Source: Gadus chalcogrammus
Taxonomy: Eukaryota > Chordata > Actinopteri > Gadiformes > Gadidae
DNA length: 64,000 nt
Direction of reading: 5' to 3'
Assembly: GCF_026213295.1 (NCBI RefSeq)
Contig: NC_079423.1
Span: 19,614,477 to 19,678,476, forward strand
Below, piece after piece: positions 29,951 to 42,330 of the stretch (its first letter is position 1; every line of letters starts with the position of its first letter). A model generated the notes under the pieces. That model was not told the origin of the DNA and did no database searches. It saw only the letters and a program-made list of their open reading frames with translations. A program made the translations under genes and the position numbers.

Positions 29951-32475
29951 CCCGGAGCGGTCCGGATCTCATGGGAGATCACCGAGGTCCGCCCCGGTAC
30001 GTCCGAGAACACGTCCCGGTTCTGCAGCACCAGCTCCCCTAGTTCTTGTCTCTGGGCGGGGCTGAGGTCGGTCCCCATCGGGACGTCAGGGATCGCGGGC
30101 CGAGCCATCAAGGCCACGGGGGCCCGTAGGGGAGAGACGTCCTCACCCCGCCACTGTTTTAACAGATTCACATGATAAACCTGGGTGGGCTTGCGTCTCC
30201 CGGGTTGCCTCACTTTGTAGTTGACGGGCCCCACAGCCTCTACCACCTCGTACGGGCCCTGCCATTTCGCGAGAAACTTGCATTCGCTGGTTGGAACCAG
30301 CACTAAGACTCGGTCGCCCGGTCGGAAGTTCCGCACGCGCGCCCCCCTGTTATACACGCGCGCTTGGGCCTGTTGAGCACGGGCGAGGTGGTCTCGGACT
30401 ATGGGCCAGACCTTGGCCATTCGGTCCCTGACGAGCTCCACATGTTCGATGGTGGTCCGATGTGGAGAGGGATGACTCTCCCACGCCTCCTTCGCCAGGT
30501 CCAGTATTCCACGGGGTCTCCTCCCATAAAGGAGCTCGAAGGGAGAGAACCCCGTGGAAGCCTGGGGCACCTCACGAATGGCGAAGAGGACGTGGGGGAG
30601 TAACTGGTCCCAGTTCTTCCCGTCCGCCTCGATGCTCTTTTTGAGCATTCGTTTTATGGTCTGGTTGAACCGCTCCACTAGCCCGTCCGTCTGCAGGTGA
30701 TACACCGAGGTCCGGAGCTGGGAGACCTGCAACAGTTTTAGTAGCTCCTTGACCACGCGGGACATGAAACACGAGCCTTGATCGGTGAGGATCTCCTTTG
30801 GGAGCCCCACCCGGCTAAAGAGTAGCACTAGCTCTCGGGCTACCGCCTTGCTAGTCGCCGCACGCAGTGGGAGGGCCTCGGGGTATCGGGTCGCATAATC
30901 TAATATGACGAGGAGATACCGATGTCCCCGGCTCGTCCTGGGTAGGGGTCCTACAATGTCCAACGCTATTCTCTCGAAGGGGGTCTCAATAATGGGCATC
31001 GGTATGAGCGGACTCCGCTCTACTGCCCGCGGGGCTACGCGCTGGCAGTCGGGACACTCCTGGCAGTAACGCGCTACATCACTACGTACCCCGGGCCAAT
31101 AGAACTGCGCTACCACCCGCTCTCGCGTTTTGTCCATGCCCAGATGTGCGCCGAGCAAATGTGTGTGGGCCATGAACAAAACCTTCGTCACGTACGGTCG
31201 CGGTACCACCAGTTGTTGTACTACCTCCCCCTCGCGTACGTCGACCCTATACAGCAACCCCCGCTGAGTGCAGAAGTGGGGGTGGGTCAGGTGGCTCACT
31301 GAGTCCCTCACCTGACTGTCGTGGGCGACCACATGTCCCCACGCGTGCCGCAGGGCATCGTCCCGATGCTGGGCCGTGGCGAACTGTCCCGGTCGGGCCG
31401 AGTTCTCCCCCCCGGCCTGGGCGAAGTCCGATAGCTCAGTTAGGGGGGAGCTCTCGGGCTCCTCGGGAGTGTTCCCCCTATCGGAGGCGGTGACGGTGTC
31501 GGAGCTGGGCCCCGCTCCGTCTCCCGGTCCCGGTCGTACCTGGTCCCCGGTAGATCGGGGCGGGCTTCCCGGCGCTGACGGACCCTCTCCTCCGGAACCC
31601 GGCTCGTCGTCCGTCTCGGTCCGCGCGGTGGTCGGTCGGCGGGTCGCTCCCAGGGCTGGTCCGTGGTCGGCGGCGGTCAACGGGGCGGGTCCTGACTCCG
31701 ACCCGGACCCTCGCATCGGCGGGCGCCTTGCCTCTCGCAGGGCCGGTCGTCCGCTTCGGCCGGCCGGACGTTGCGGCTCCCGTCCCCCTCGGTTCCCCCT
31801 CATGGGGCTCCAAAAGCGAGCGAAGATGGGGCAGTCCCGGCCGATCTGGAACGGGACCGGAAGGGTCGGCACTATCCCGGCCCGGGCGACGAAGACCCCC
31901 TGTGGTGTGCGTACCACCACGTGGCAGGTATCGTACGTCCGGGTGTCGCCGTGTACGCAGGAGACCTGCATCGGGGTTCCCGGTCTGCCCCCGGCGAGGT
32001 CGGCCCTCACCAGGGTCACGGCACTCCCCGTGTCCACCAGGGCATGGGTGTCCTGGTGCATCACATTGATGGGGACGGTGGGGGAGTCCTTGGCGCCCTG
32101 TGTCCAGCAGGTCGCCAGCATACAGGTGGGGCGGTCTCTCGGGGCGGTGCACGCGGAGGGCATGGGGACGTCCTGTCGGTCGGGACAGTCCCGGATTAGG
32201 TGTCCCCGTTGTCCGCAGTGGTAACAGCGCCGGGTCTCGGGTTCCCCTCGTTCTCGGGGCGGTGTGGGCGGCCGGGTCCTCGCCGGCGGGGTTGGGGTCT
32301 CTCTCCGGGTGGCCCGGGGGTTGGGTTTCGGGCCCGCCGCCAGCCGTTGTGCCACCTGCCAGTTCTCCAGCTGGCGCACGAGGTCGTCCACGGTCTCAGG
32401 GTGGTGGTGGGCCAGCACCCTCCGGGCGTCAGGGGGCAGCTGTCGCACGGTGTTGTCCACCACGACACGATCCAC
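29947..32475 (-). pseudogene. Gag C-terminus, protease and integrase in one 842-codon frame
   Basis: Order within the frame: a SCAN-like capsid end (residues 1-40, VVDNTVRQLPP and HHHPETVDDLVRQLENW); a CCHC zinc knuckle CYHCGQRGHLIRDC (84-97); an aspartic protease with ALVDTGSAVTLV (DTG at 148-150); a Pro/Gly/Arg-rich linker (about 225-345); the integrase HHCC zinc-binding segment (H437 and H444 region, then CQECPDC at 471-477); the integrase core with D506 (ALDIVGP), D565 (LTDQGS) and E601 (LVERFN); and a GPY/F-type end (LAKWQGPYEVV). The frame then enters the start of the reverse transcriptase (FSDVPGRTSVISHEI) and stops at 29947, where one base appears lost. All integrase catalytic residues are present. 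There is no stop within 842 codons, so the element is not ancient. Confidence 0.88.
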
Positions 32476-32941
32476 GGGGCTGGGTCCCGTCTACCATCCA
32501 CCTCCGGGCTAGCCGGCATTGGTGGGCCACCTGGGTCCGTACGGGTCCTCGGACGTCGAACGTCCACTCATGGAAATTGAGGGCCTTCGCAGCAAGGCTA
32601 TGTCCATAGTAGGCCAAGACGGCCGCCTTGAGTGCGGTGTACTGGCCCGCGTCCCCGGGGTTGAGGTCCTGCTGGGCGGGACCGGTTAAAAACGGGGCCA
32701 CTATATAGGCCCATTGGGCCTCTGGCCACCTCTCCCGGGTTGCCAACTGCTCAAATGTCTCTAGGAAGGCCTCGACATCGTCGTCGGGTCCTAGTTTTGT
32801 GAGCCGGCTCGTCGGGGCGGTGGCCGGCGGGTCGCGGGTGGCCTGCTGGGTCAGGCGGAGCACCGCCTCCGTCAGCAGGGCCAGGCTGGGGTCCGATTCT
32901 CTCGGGCCGGCTGGTCCTGCGGCTGTCCCGGGGTTCTGCAT
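32429..32941 (-). pseudogene. Gag, N-terminal and capsid part
   Basis: ATG at 32941. The frame reads through SRLTKLGPDDDVEAFLETFE, RERWPEAQWAYIVAPFLTG, YTALKAAVLAYYG and NFHEWTFDVRGP, a capsid-like helical region. Near 32480-32500 it leaves frame, and the capsid C-terminus continues in another frame in the next feature. Gag forms the particle that packages element RNA. The region spanning this break (residues from about 130 here to about 40 of the next frame) lines up with the SCAN domain of vertebrate zinc-finger proteins, which is known to derive from the capsid C-terminus of Gmr1-like elements. Confidence 0.8.
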
Positions 32942-33093
32942 CGACGTCCGCGGGTATTAACCACCGCGAACGGAGGAACCGCACAGGAAAAAAACAAAAA
33001 AACAAAAAAAAACGAAGAACCACTGCCAAAACCCGGGGTGGGGTCCTTACCGGGAGCCGTACGTGGACCGAGATGCCTGCATTCTCCACCATA

Positions 33094-33491
33094 TGTGGCA
33101 ACTCGGTTCGGTAGAGGGGCTCAAAGTAAGGACCAGGCGGGAGTGAGGGTCCAAAGCCTCAAACGGCGGTTTATTACACTCGTTTCCAATAGTCACACGC
33201 GCACGATGCACATCAAAGACGGGGGGTTGCTCGAGTCGGGGTCCACGTGTCCGCCGTGCGGCTCACTATACGGTGTCTCGATCCTCTGCGTCGTCCTCTC
33301 TTCCATTCGACTCCCCCCGTTCTGTCGGCCAGTGGCCTCCTTTTAACACCTGGGTGTCTCCCGCCCAGGTGTTCCTCGTTTCCCCGATTGCGGCTCTCGG
33401 GAGGTCGGGGTTTGTCGCCGGCTGTTGGCCACCGGCGGTATATCCCGGCCTCGACTCTCCCGAACAGGCGTGGTACCGGGGGAATGCCACA
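33094..33491 (-). repeat. 5' LTR of the Gmr1-like element
   Basis: 398 bp with termini tgtggcaactc and aatgccaca, directly next to satellite on the right and to the primer-binding site on the left. The minus strand has an AATAAA-type signal (reverse complement tttatt near 33169). Its GC content falls between that of the element body and the satellite. The several overlapping frames of 62-102 codons are shadows. Confidence 0.8.
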
Positions 33492-33769
33492 GCATAAAAA
33501 GAAGAAATGTTGATATCTCTGTCAATTTCAATGCAAACGTGTTACTAAACTTACCAAAGGGTTATAGGCACATACTCCACCATTTGGAAGTGGAATACAT
33601 TAGTTTTGAGCAAAATCAACAATGTAAGGTTAAAAACACATTGTTGGTCCAAAAGTGATTTAGCGCTCTGAAAAATATTTGGCACGCATAAAAACAAGAA
33701 ATGTTGATATTTCTGTTCATTTCAGAAAAACAAGTCAAAAACACATTGTTAGTCAAAAAGTGATTCTAG

Positions 33770-36700
33770 CGCTCTGAAAAGCATTTTGCACGCATAAAAA
33801 ATAGAAATGTTGATATTTCTGTTCATTTCAGAAAAACAAGTCAAAAACACATTGTTGGTCAACAAGTGATTCTAGCGCTCTGAAAAGCATTTTGTACGCA
33901 TAAAAACAAGAAATGTTGATATCTCTGTCAATTTCAATGCAAACGTGTTACTAAGCTTACCAAAGGGTTTATAGGGCCATACTCCACCATTTGGAAGTGG
34001 AATACATTAGTTTTGAGCAAAATCAACAATTTAAGGTCAAAAACACATTGTTGGTCAACAAGTGATTCTCCCGCTCTGAAAAGCATTTTGCACGCATAAA
34101 AAGAAGAAATGTTGATATCTCTGTCAATTTCAATGCAAACGTGTTACTAAGCTTACCAAAGGGTTATAGGGCCATGCTCCACAATTTGGAAGTGGAATAC
34201 AATAGTTTTGAGCAAAATCAACAATATAAGGTCAAAAACACATTGTTAGTCAAAAAGTGATTCTAAGCGCTCTGAAAACCATTTTGCACGCATAAAAATA
34301 GAAATGTTGATATTTCTGTTCATTTCAGAAAAACAAGTCAAAAACACATTGTTGGTCAACAAGTGATTCTAGCGCTCTGAAAAGCATTTTGTACGCATAA
34401 AAACAAGAAATGTTGATATCTCTGTCAATTTCAATGCAAACGTGTTACTAAGCTTACCAAAGGGTTTATAGGGCCATACTCCACCATTTGGAAGTGGAAT
34501 ACATTAGTTTTGAGCAAAATCAACAATTTAAGGTCAAAAACACATTGTTGGTCAAGAAGTGATTCTCCCGCTCTGAAAAGCATTTTGCACGCATAAAAAG
34601 AAGAAATGTTGATATCTCTGTCAATTTCAATGCAAACGTGTTACTAAGCTTACCAAAGGGTTATAGGGCCATACTCCACCATTTGGAAGTGGAATACATT
34701 AGTTTTGAGCAAAATCAACAATGTAAGGTTAAAAACACATTGTTGGTCCAAAAGTGATTTAGCGCTCTGAAAAATATTTGGCACGCATAAAAACAAGAAA
34801 TGTTGATATTTCTGTTCATTTCAGAAAAACAAGTCAAAAACACATTGTTAGTCAAAAAGTGATTATAGCGCTCTGAAAAGCATTTTGCACGCATAAAAAA
34901 TAGAAATGTTGATATTTCTGTTCATTTCAGAAAAACAAGTCAAAAACACATTGTTGGTCAACAAGTGATTCTAGCGCTCTGAAAAGCATTTTGTACGCAT
35001 AAAAACAAGAAATTGATATCTCTGTCAATTTCAATGCAAACGTGTTACTAAGCTTACCAAAGGGTTTATAGGTCCATACTCCACCATTTGGAAGTGGAAT
35101 ACATTAGTTTTGAGCAAAATCAACAATTTAAGGTCAAAAACACATTGTTGGTCAACAAGTGATTCTCCTGCTCTGAAAAGCATTTTGCACGCATAAAAAG
35201 AAGAAATGTTGATATCTCTGTCAATTTCAATGCAAACGTGTTACTAAGCTTACCAAAGGGTTATTGGGCCATACTCCACCATTTGGAATGGGAATACATT
35301 CGTTTTGAGCAAAATCGACAATGTAAGGTCAAAAACACATTGTTGGTCAAAAAGTGATTCTAGCGCTCTGAAAGGCATTTTGCACGCATCAAAACAAGAA
35401 ATGTTGATACCTCTGTCAATTTCAATGCAAACGTGTTACTAAGCTTACCAAAGGGCCATACACCATTTGGAAGGGGAATACATTAGTTTTGAGCAAAATC
35501 AACAATACAAGGTCAAAAACACATTGTTAGTCAAAAAGTGATTCTAGCGCTCTGAAAAGCATTTTGCACGCATAAAAAATAGAAATGTTGATATTTCTGT
35601 TCATTTCAGAAAAACAAGTCAAAAACACATTGTTGGTCAAAAAGTGATTCTAGCGCTCTGTAAAGCATTTTGCACGCATAAAAACAAGAAATGTTGATAT
35701 CTGTCAATTTCAATGCAAACGTGTTACTAAGCATACCAAAGTGTTATAGGGCCTACTCCACCATTTACAAGTGGAATACATTAGTTTTGAGCAAAATCAA
35801 CAATGTAAGGTTAAAAACACATTGTTGGTCCAAAAGTGATTTAGCGCTCTGAAAAATATTTGGCACGCATAAAAACAAGAAATGTTGATATTTCTGTTCA
35901 TTTCAGAAAAACAAGTCAAAAACACATTGTTAGTCAAAAAGTGATTCTAGCGCTCTGTAAAGCATTTTGCACGCATAAAAACAAGAAATGTTGATATCTG
36001 TCAATTTCAATGCAAACGTGTTACTAAGCTTACCAAAGGGTTATAGGGCCATACTCCACCATTTGGAAGTGGAATACATTAGTTTTGAGCAAAATCAACA
36101 ATGTAAGGTTAAAAACCCATTGTTGGTCAAAAAGTGATTCTAGCGCTCTGAAAAATATTTGGCACGCCTATTAACAAGAAATGTTGGTATTTATGTTCAT
36201 TTCAGAAAAACAAGTCAAAAACACATTGTTGGTCAAAAAGTGATTCTAGCGCTCGGAAAAGCATTTTGCACGCATAAAAACAAGAAATGTTGATATCTGT
36301 CAATTTCAATGCAAACGTGTTACTAAGCTTACCAAAGGGTTATAGGGCCATGCTCCACAATTTAGAAGTGGAATACAATAGTTTTGAGCAAAATCAACAT
36401 GGTAAGGTCAAAAACACATTGTTGGTCAAAAAGTTATTCTAAGCGCTCTGAAAACCATTTTGCACGCATGAAAACAAGAAATGTTGATATCTCTGTCAAT
36501 TTCAATGCAAACGTGTTACTAAGCATAAGGGTTATAGGGCCATGCTCCACTATTTGGAAGTGGAATACAATAGTTTTGAGCAAAATCAACAATGTAAGGT
36601 CAAAAACACATTGTTGGTCAAAAAGTGATTCTAGCGCTCTGAAAAGAATTTTGCACGTATAAAAACAAGAAATGTTGGTATCCATGTCAATTTCAATGCA

Positions 36701-39700
36701 AAAGTGTTACTAAGCTTACCAAAGGGTTATTGGGCCATACTCCACCATTTGGAATGGGAATACATTCGTTTTGAGCAAAATCGACAATGTAAGGTCAAAA
36801 ACACTTTGTTGGTTAAAAAGTGATTCTGGCGCTCTGAAAAGCATTTTGTACGCATTAAAACCAGAAATGTTGATATTAATGTTCATTTCAGAAAAACAAG
36901 TCAAAGACACATTGTTGGTCAAAAAGTGATTCTAGCGCTCTGAAAGGCATTTTGCACGCATCAAAACAAGAAATGTTGATACCTCTGTCAATTTCAATGC
37001 AAACGTTTTACTAAGCTTACCAAAGGGCCATACACCATTTGGAAGGGGAATACATTAGTTTTGAGCAAAATCAACAATACAAGGTCAAAAACACATTGTT
37101 AGTCAAAAAGTGATTCTAGCGCTCTGAAAAGCATTTTGCACGCATAAAAACAAGAAATGTTGATATCTGTCAATTTCAATGCAAACGTGTTACTAAGCTT
37201 ACCAAAGGGTTATCGGGCCATACTCCACCATTTGGAAGTGGAATACATTAGTTTTGAGCAAAATCAACAATGTAAGGTTAAAAACCCATTGTTGGTCAAA
37301 AAGTGATTCTAGCGCTCTGAAAAATATTTGGCACGCCTATTAACAAGAAATGTTGGTATTTATGTTAATTTCAGAAAAACAAGTCAAAAACACATTGTTG
37401 GTCAAAAAGTGATTCTAGCGCTCGGAAAAGCATTTTGCACGCATAAAAACAAGAAATGTTGATATCTGTAAATTTCAATGCAAACGTGTTACTAAGCTTA
37501 CCAAAGGGTTATAGGGCCATGCTCCACAATTTGGAAGTGGAATACAATAGTTTTGAGCAAAATCAACATGGTAAGGTCAAAAACACATTGTTGGTCAAAA
37601 AGTGATTCTAAGCGCTCTGAAAACCATTTTGCACGCATGAAAACAAGAAATGTTGATATCTCTGTCAATTTCAATGCAAACGTGTTACTAAGCATAAGGG
37701 TTATAGGGCCATGCTCCACTATTTGGAAGTGGAATACAATAGTTTTGAGCAAAATCAACAATGTAAGGTCAAAAACACATTGTTGGTCAAAAAGTGATTC
37801 TAGCGTTCTGAAAAGAATTTTGCACGTATAAAAACAAGAAATGTTGGTATCCATGTCAATTTCAATGCAAAAGTGTTACTAAGCTTACCAAAGGGTTATT
37901 GGGCCTTACTCCACCATTTGGAATGGGAATACATTCGTTTTGAGCAAAATCGACAATGTAAGGTCAAAAACACTTTGTTGGTTAAAAAGTGATTCTAGCG
38001 CTCTGAAAAGCATTTTGCACGCATAAAAAATAGAAATGTTGATATTTCTGTTCATTTCAGAAAAACAAGTCAAAAACACATTGTTGGTCAACAAGTGATT
38101 CTAGCGCTCTGAAAAGCATTTTGTACGCATAAAAACAAGAAATGTTGATATCTCTGTCAATTTCAATGCAAACGTGTTACTAAGCTTACCAAAGGGTTTA
38201 TAGGGCCATACTCCACCATTTGGAAGTGGAATACATTAGTTTTGAGCAAAATCAACAATTTAAGGTCAAAAACACATTGTTGGTCAACAAGTGATTCTCC
38301 CGCTCTGAAAAGCATTTTGCACGCATAAAAAGAAGAAATGTTGATATCTCTGTCAATTTCAATGCAAACGTGTTACTAAGCTTACCAAAGGGTTATAGGG
38401 CCATGCTCCACAATTTGGAAGTGGAATACAATAGTTTTGAGCAAAATCAACAATATAAGGTCAAAAACACATTGTTAGTCAAAAAGTGATTCTAAGCGCT
38501 CTGAAAACCATTTTGCACGCATAAAAATAGAAATGTTGATATTTCTGTTCATTTCAGAAAAACAAGTCAAAAACACATTGTTGGTCAACAAGTGATTCTA
38601 GCGCTCTGAAAAGCATTTTGTACGCATAAAAACAAGAAATGTTGATATCTCTGTCAATTTCAATGCAAACGTGTTACTAAGCTTACCAAAGGGTTTATAG
38701 GGCCATACTCCACCATTTGGAAGTGGAATACATTAGTTTTGAGCAAAATCAACAATTTAAGGTCAAAAACACATTGTTGGTCAAGAAGTGATTCTCCCGC
38801 TCTGAAAAGCATTTTGCACGCATAAAAAGAAGAAATGTTGATATCTCTGTCAATTTCAATGCAAACGTGTTACTAAGCTTACCAAAGGGTTATAGGGCCA
38901 TACTCCACCATTTGGAAGTGGAATACATTAGTTTTGAGCAAAATCAACAATGTAAGGTTAAAAACACATTGTTGGTCCAAAAGTGATTTAGCGCTCTGAA
39001 AAATATTTGGCACGCATAAAAACAAGAAATGTTGATATTTCTGTTCATTTCAGAAAAACAAGTCAAAAACACATTGTTAGTCAAAAAGTGATTATAGCGC
39101 TCTGAAAAGCATTTTGCACGCATAAAAAATAGAAATGTTGATATTTCTGTTCATTTCAGAAAAACAAGTCAAAAACACATTGTTGGTCAACAAGTGATTC
39201 TAGCGCTCTGAAAAGCATTTTGTACGCATAAAAACAAGAAATTGATATCTCTGTCAATTTCAATGCAAACGTGTTACTAAGCTTACCAAAGGGTTTATAG
39301 GTCCATACTCCACCATTTGGAAGTGGAATACATTAGTTTTGAGCAAAATCAACAATTTAAGGTCAAAAACACATTGTTGGTCAACAAGTGATTCTCCTGC
39401 TCTGAAAAGCATTTTGCACGCATAAAAAGAAGAAATGTTGATATCTCTGTCAATTTCAATGCAAACGTGTTACTAAGCTTACCAAAGGGTTATTGGGCCA
39501 TACTCCACCATTTGGAATGGGAATACATTCGTTTTGAGCAAAATCGACAATGTAAGGTCAAAAACACTTTGTTGGTTAAAAAGTGATTCTGGCGCTCTGA
39601 AAAGCATTTTGTACGCATTAAAACCAGAAATGTTGATATTAATGTTCATTTCAGAAAAACAAGTCAAAGACACATTGTTGGTCAAAAAGTGATTCTAGCG

Positions 39701-42330
39701 CTCTGAAAGGCATTTTGCACGCATCAAAACAAGAAATGTTGATACCTCTGTCAATTTCAATGCAAACGTGTTACTAAGCTTACCAAAGGGCCATACACCA
39801 TTTGGAAGGGGAATACATTAGTTTTGAGCAAAATCAACAATACAAGGTCAAAAACACATTGTTAGTCAAAAAGTGATTCTAGCGCTCTGAAAAGCATTTT
39901 GCACGCATAAAAAATAGAAATGTTGATATTTCTGTTCATTTCAGAAAAACAAGTCAAAAACACATTGTTGGTCAAAAAGTGATTCTAGCGCTCTGTAAAG
40001 CATTTTGCACGCATAAAAACAAGAAATGTTGATATCTGTCAATTTCAATGCAAACGTGTTACTAAGCATACCAAAGTGTTATAGGGCCTACTCCACCATT
40101 TACAAGTGGAATACATTAGTTTTGAGCAAAATCAACAATGTAAGGTTAAAAACACATTGTTGGTCCAAAAGTGATTTAGCGCTCTGAAAAATATTTGGCA
40201 CGCATAAAAACAAGAAATGTTGATATTTCTGTTCATTTCAGAAAAACAAGTCAAAAACACATTGTTAGTCAAAAAGTGATTCTAGCGCTCTGTAAAGCAT
40301 TTTGCACGCATAAAAACAAGAAATGTTGATATCTGTCAATTTCAATGCAAACGTGTTACTAAGCTTACCAAAGGGTTATAGGGCCATACTCCACCATTTG
40401 GAAGTGGAATACATTAGTTTTGAGCAAAATCAACAATGTAAGGTTAAAAACCCATTGTTGGTCAAAAAGTGATTCTAGCGCTCTGAAAAATATTTGGCAC
40501 GCCTATTAACAAGAAATGTTGGTATTTATGTTCATTTCAGAAAAACAAGTCAAAAACACATTGTTGGTCAAAAAGTGATTCTAGCGCTCGGAAAAGCATT
40601 TTGCACGCATAAAAACAAGAAATGTTGATATCTGTCAATTTCAATGCAAACGTGTTACTAAGCTTACCAAAGGGTTATAGGGCCATGCTCCACAATTTAG
40701 AAGTGGAATACAATAGTTTTGAGCAAAATCAACATGGTAAGGTCAAAAACACATTGTTGGTCAAAAAGTTATTCTAAGCGCTCTGAAAACCATTTTGCAC
40801 GCATGAAAACAAGAAATGTTGATATCTCTGTCAATTTCAATGCAAACGTGTTACTAAGCATAAGGGTTATAGGGCCATGCTCCACTATTTGGAAGTGGAA
40901 TACAATAGTTTTGAGCAAAATCAACAATGTAAGGTCAAAAACCCATTGTTGGTCAAAAAGTGATTCTAGCGCTCTGAAAAGAATTTTGCACGTATAAAAA
41001 CAAGAAATGTTGGTATCCATGTCAATTTCAATGCAAAAGTGTTACTAAGCTTACCATAGGGTTATTGGGCCATACTCCACCATTTGGAATGGGAATACAT
41101 TCGTTTTGAGCAAAATCGACAATGTAAGGTCAAAAACACTTTGTTGGTTAAAAAGTGATTCTGGCGCTCTGAAAAGCATTTTGTACGCATTAAAACCAGA
41201 AATGTTGATATTAATGTTCATTTCAGAAAAACAAGTCAAAGACACATTGTTGGTCAAAAAGTGATTCTAGCGCTCTGAAAGGCATTTTGCACGCATCAAA
41301 ACAAGAAATGTTGATACCTCTGTCAATTTCAATGCAAACGTTTTACTAAGCTTACCAAAGGGCCATACACCATTTGGAAGGGGAATACATTAGTTTTGAG
41401 CAAAATCAACAATACAAGGTCAAAAACACATTGTTAGTCAAAAAGTGATTCTAGCGCTCTGAAAAGCATTTTGCACGCATAAAAACAAGAAATGTTGATA
41501 TCTGTCAATTTCAATGCAAACGTGTTACTAAGCTTACCAAAGGGTTATCGGGCCATACTCCACCATTTGGAAGTGGAATACATTAGTTTTGAGCAAAATC
41601 AACAATGTAAGGTTAAAAACCCATTGTTGGTCAAAAAGTGATTCTAGCGCTCTGAAAAATATTTGGCACGCCTATTAACAAGAAATGTTGGTATTTATGT
41701 TAATTTCAGAAAAACAAGTCAAAAACACATTGTTGGTCAAAAAGTGATTCTAGTGCTCTGAAAAGCATTTTGCACGCATAAAAACAAGAAATGTTGATAT
41801 CTGTAAATTTCAATGCAAACGTGTTACTAAGCTTACCAAAGGGTTATAGGGCCATGCTCCACAATTTGGAAGTGGAATACAATAGTTTTGAGCAAAATCA
41901 ACATGGTAAGGTCAAAAACACATTGTTGGTCAAAAAGTGATTCTAAGCGCTCTGAAAACCATTTTGCACGCATGAAAACAAGAAATGTTGATATCTCTGT
42001 CAATTTCAATGCAAACGTGTTACTAAGCATAAGGGTTATAGGGCCATGCTCCACTATTTGGAAGTGGAATACAATAGTTTTGAGCAAAATCAACAATGTA
42101 AGGTCAAAAACACATTGTTGGTCAAAAAGTGATTCTAGCGTTCTGAAAAGAATTTTGCACGTATAAAAACAAGAAATGTTGGTATCCATGTCAATTTCAA
42201 TGCAAAAGTGTTACTAAGCTTACCAAAGGGTTATTGGGCCTTACTCCACCATTTGGAATGGGAATACATTCGTTTTGAGCAAAATCGACAATGTAAGGTC
42301 AAAAACACTTTGTTGGTTAAAAAGTGATTC
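33770..42330 (+). repeat. Two tandem copies of a 4.2-4.3 kb higher-order repeat
   Basis: Matching landmarks are offset by exactly 4229 bp in the first part (33804/38033, 34106/38335, 34301/38530) and by 4335 bp in the second (35661/39996, 36165/40500, 37553/41888). The change of 106 bp equals one short monomer present only in the second copy (about 39590-39700). Confidence 0.9.

Larger units (their letters stand above)
28655..33491 (-). mobile_element. Gmr1-like Ty3/Gypsy LTR retrotransposon, 3' end and 3' LTR missing
   Basis: Reads leftwards from an LTR at 33094-33491. After the LTR come a putative primer-binding site tggtggagaatgcaggc (about 33077-33091), gag (from 32941), zinc knuckle, protease, integrase, then reverse transcriptase and RNase H ending near 28660. 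Integrase upstream of reverse transcriptase is the Ty1/copia-like order described for the deuterostome Gmr1 lineage of Ty3/Gypsy elements. The downstream LTR is absent: after NADALSRR and a short tail the sequence changes to AT-rich island DNA at about 28580-28660. Base composition is strikingly GC-rich against all neighbours. At least three frame breaks (about 32480, 29948, 29471-29508) make the copy inactive. Confidence 0.88.

Noticed and set aside
31376..32609. Long plus-strand frames (up to 282 residues) opposite the Gypsy gag-protease region
   Set aside because: Antisense shadows of a GC-rich coding frame. The minus strand carries the zinc knuckle, protease and integrase motifs.
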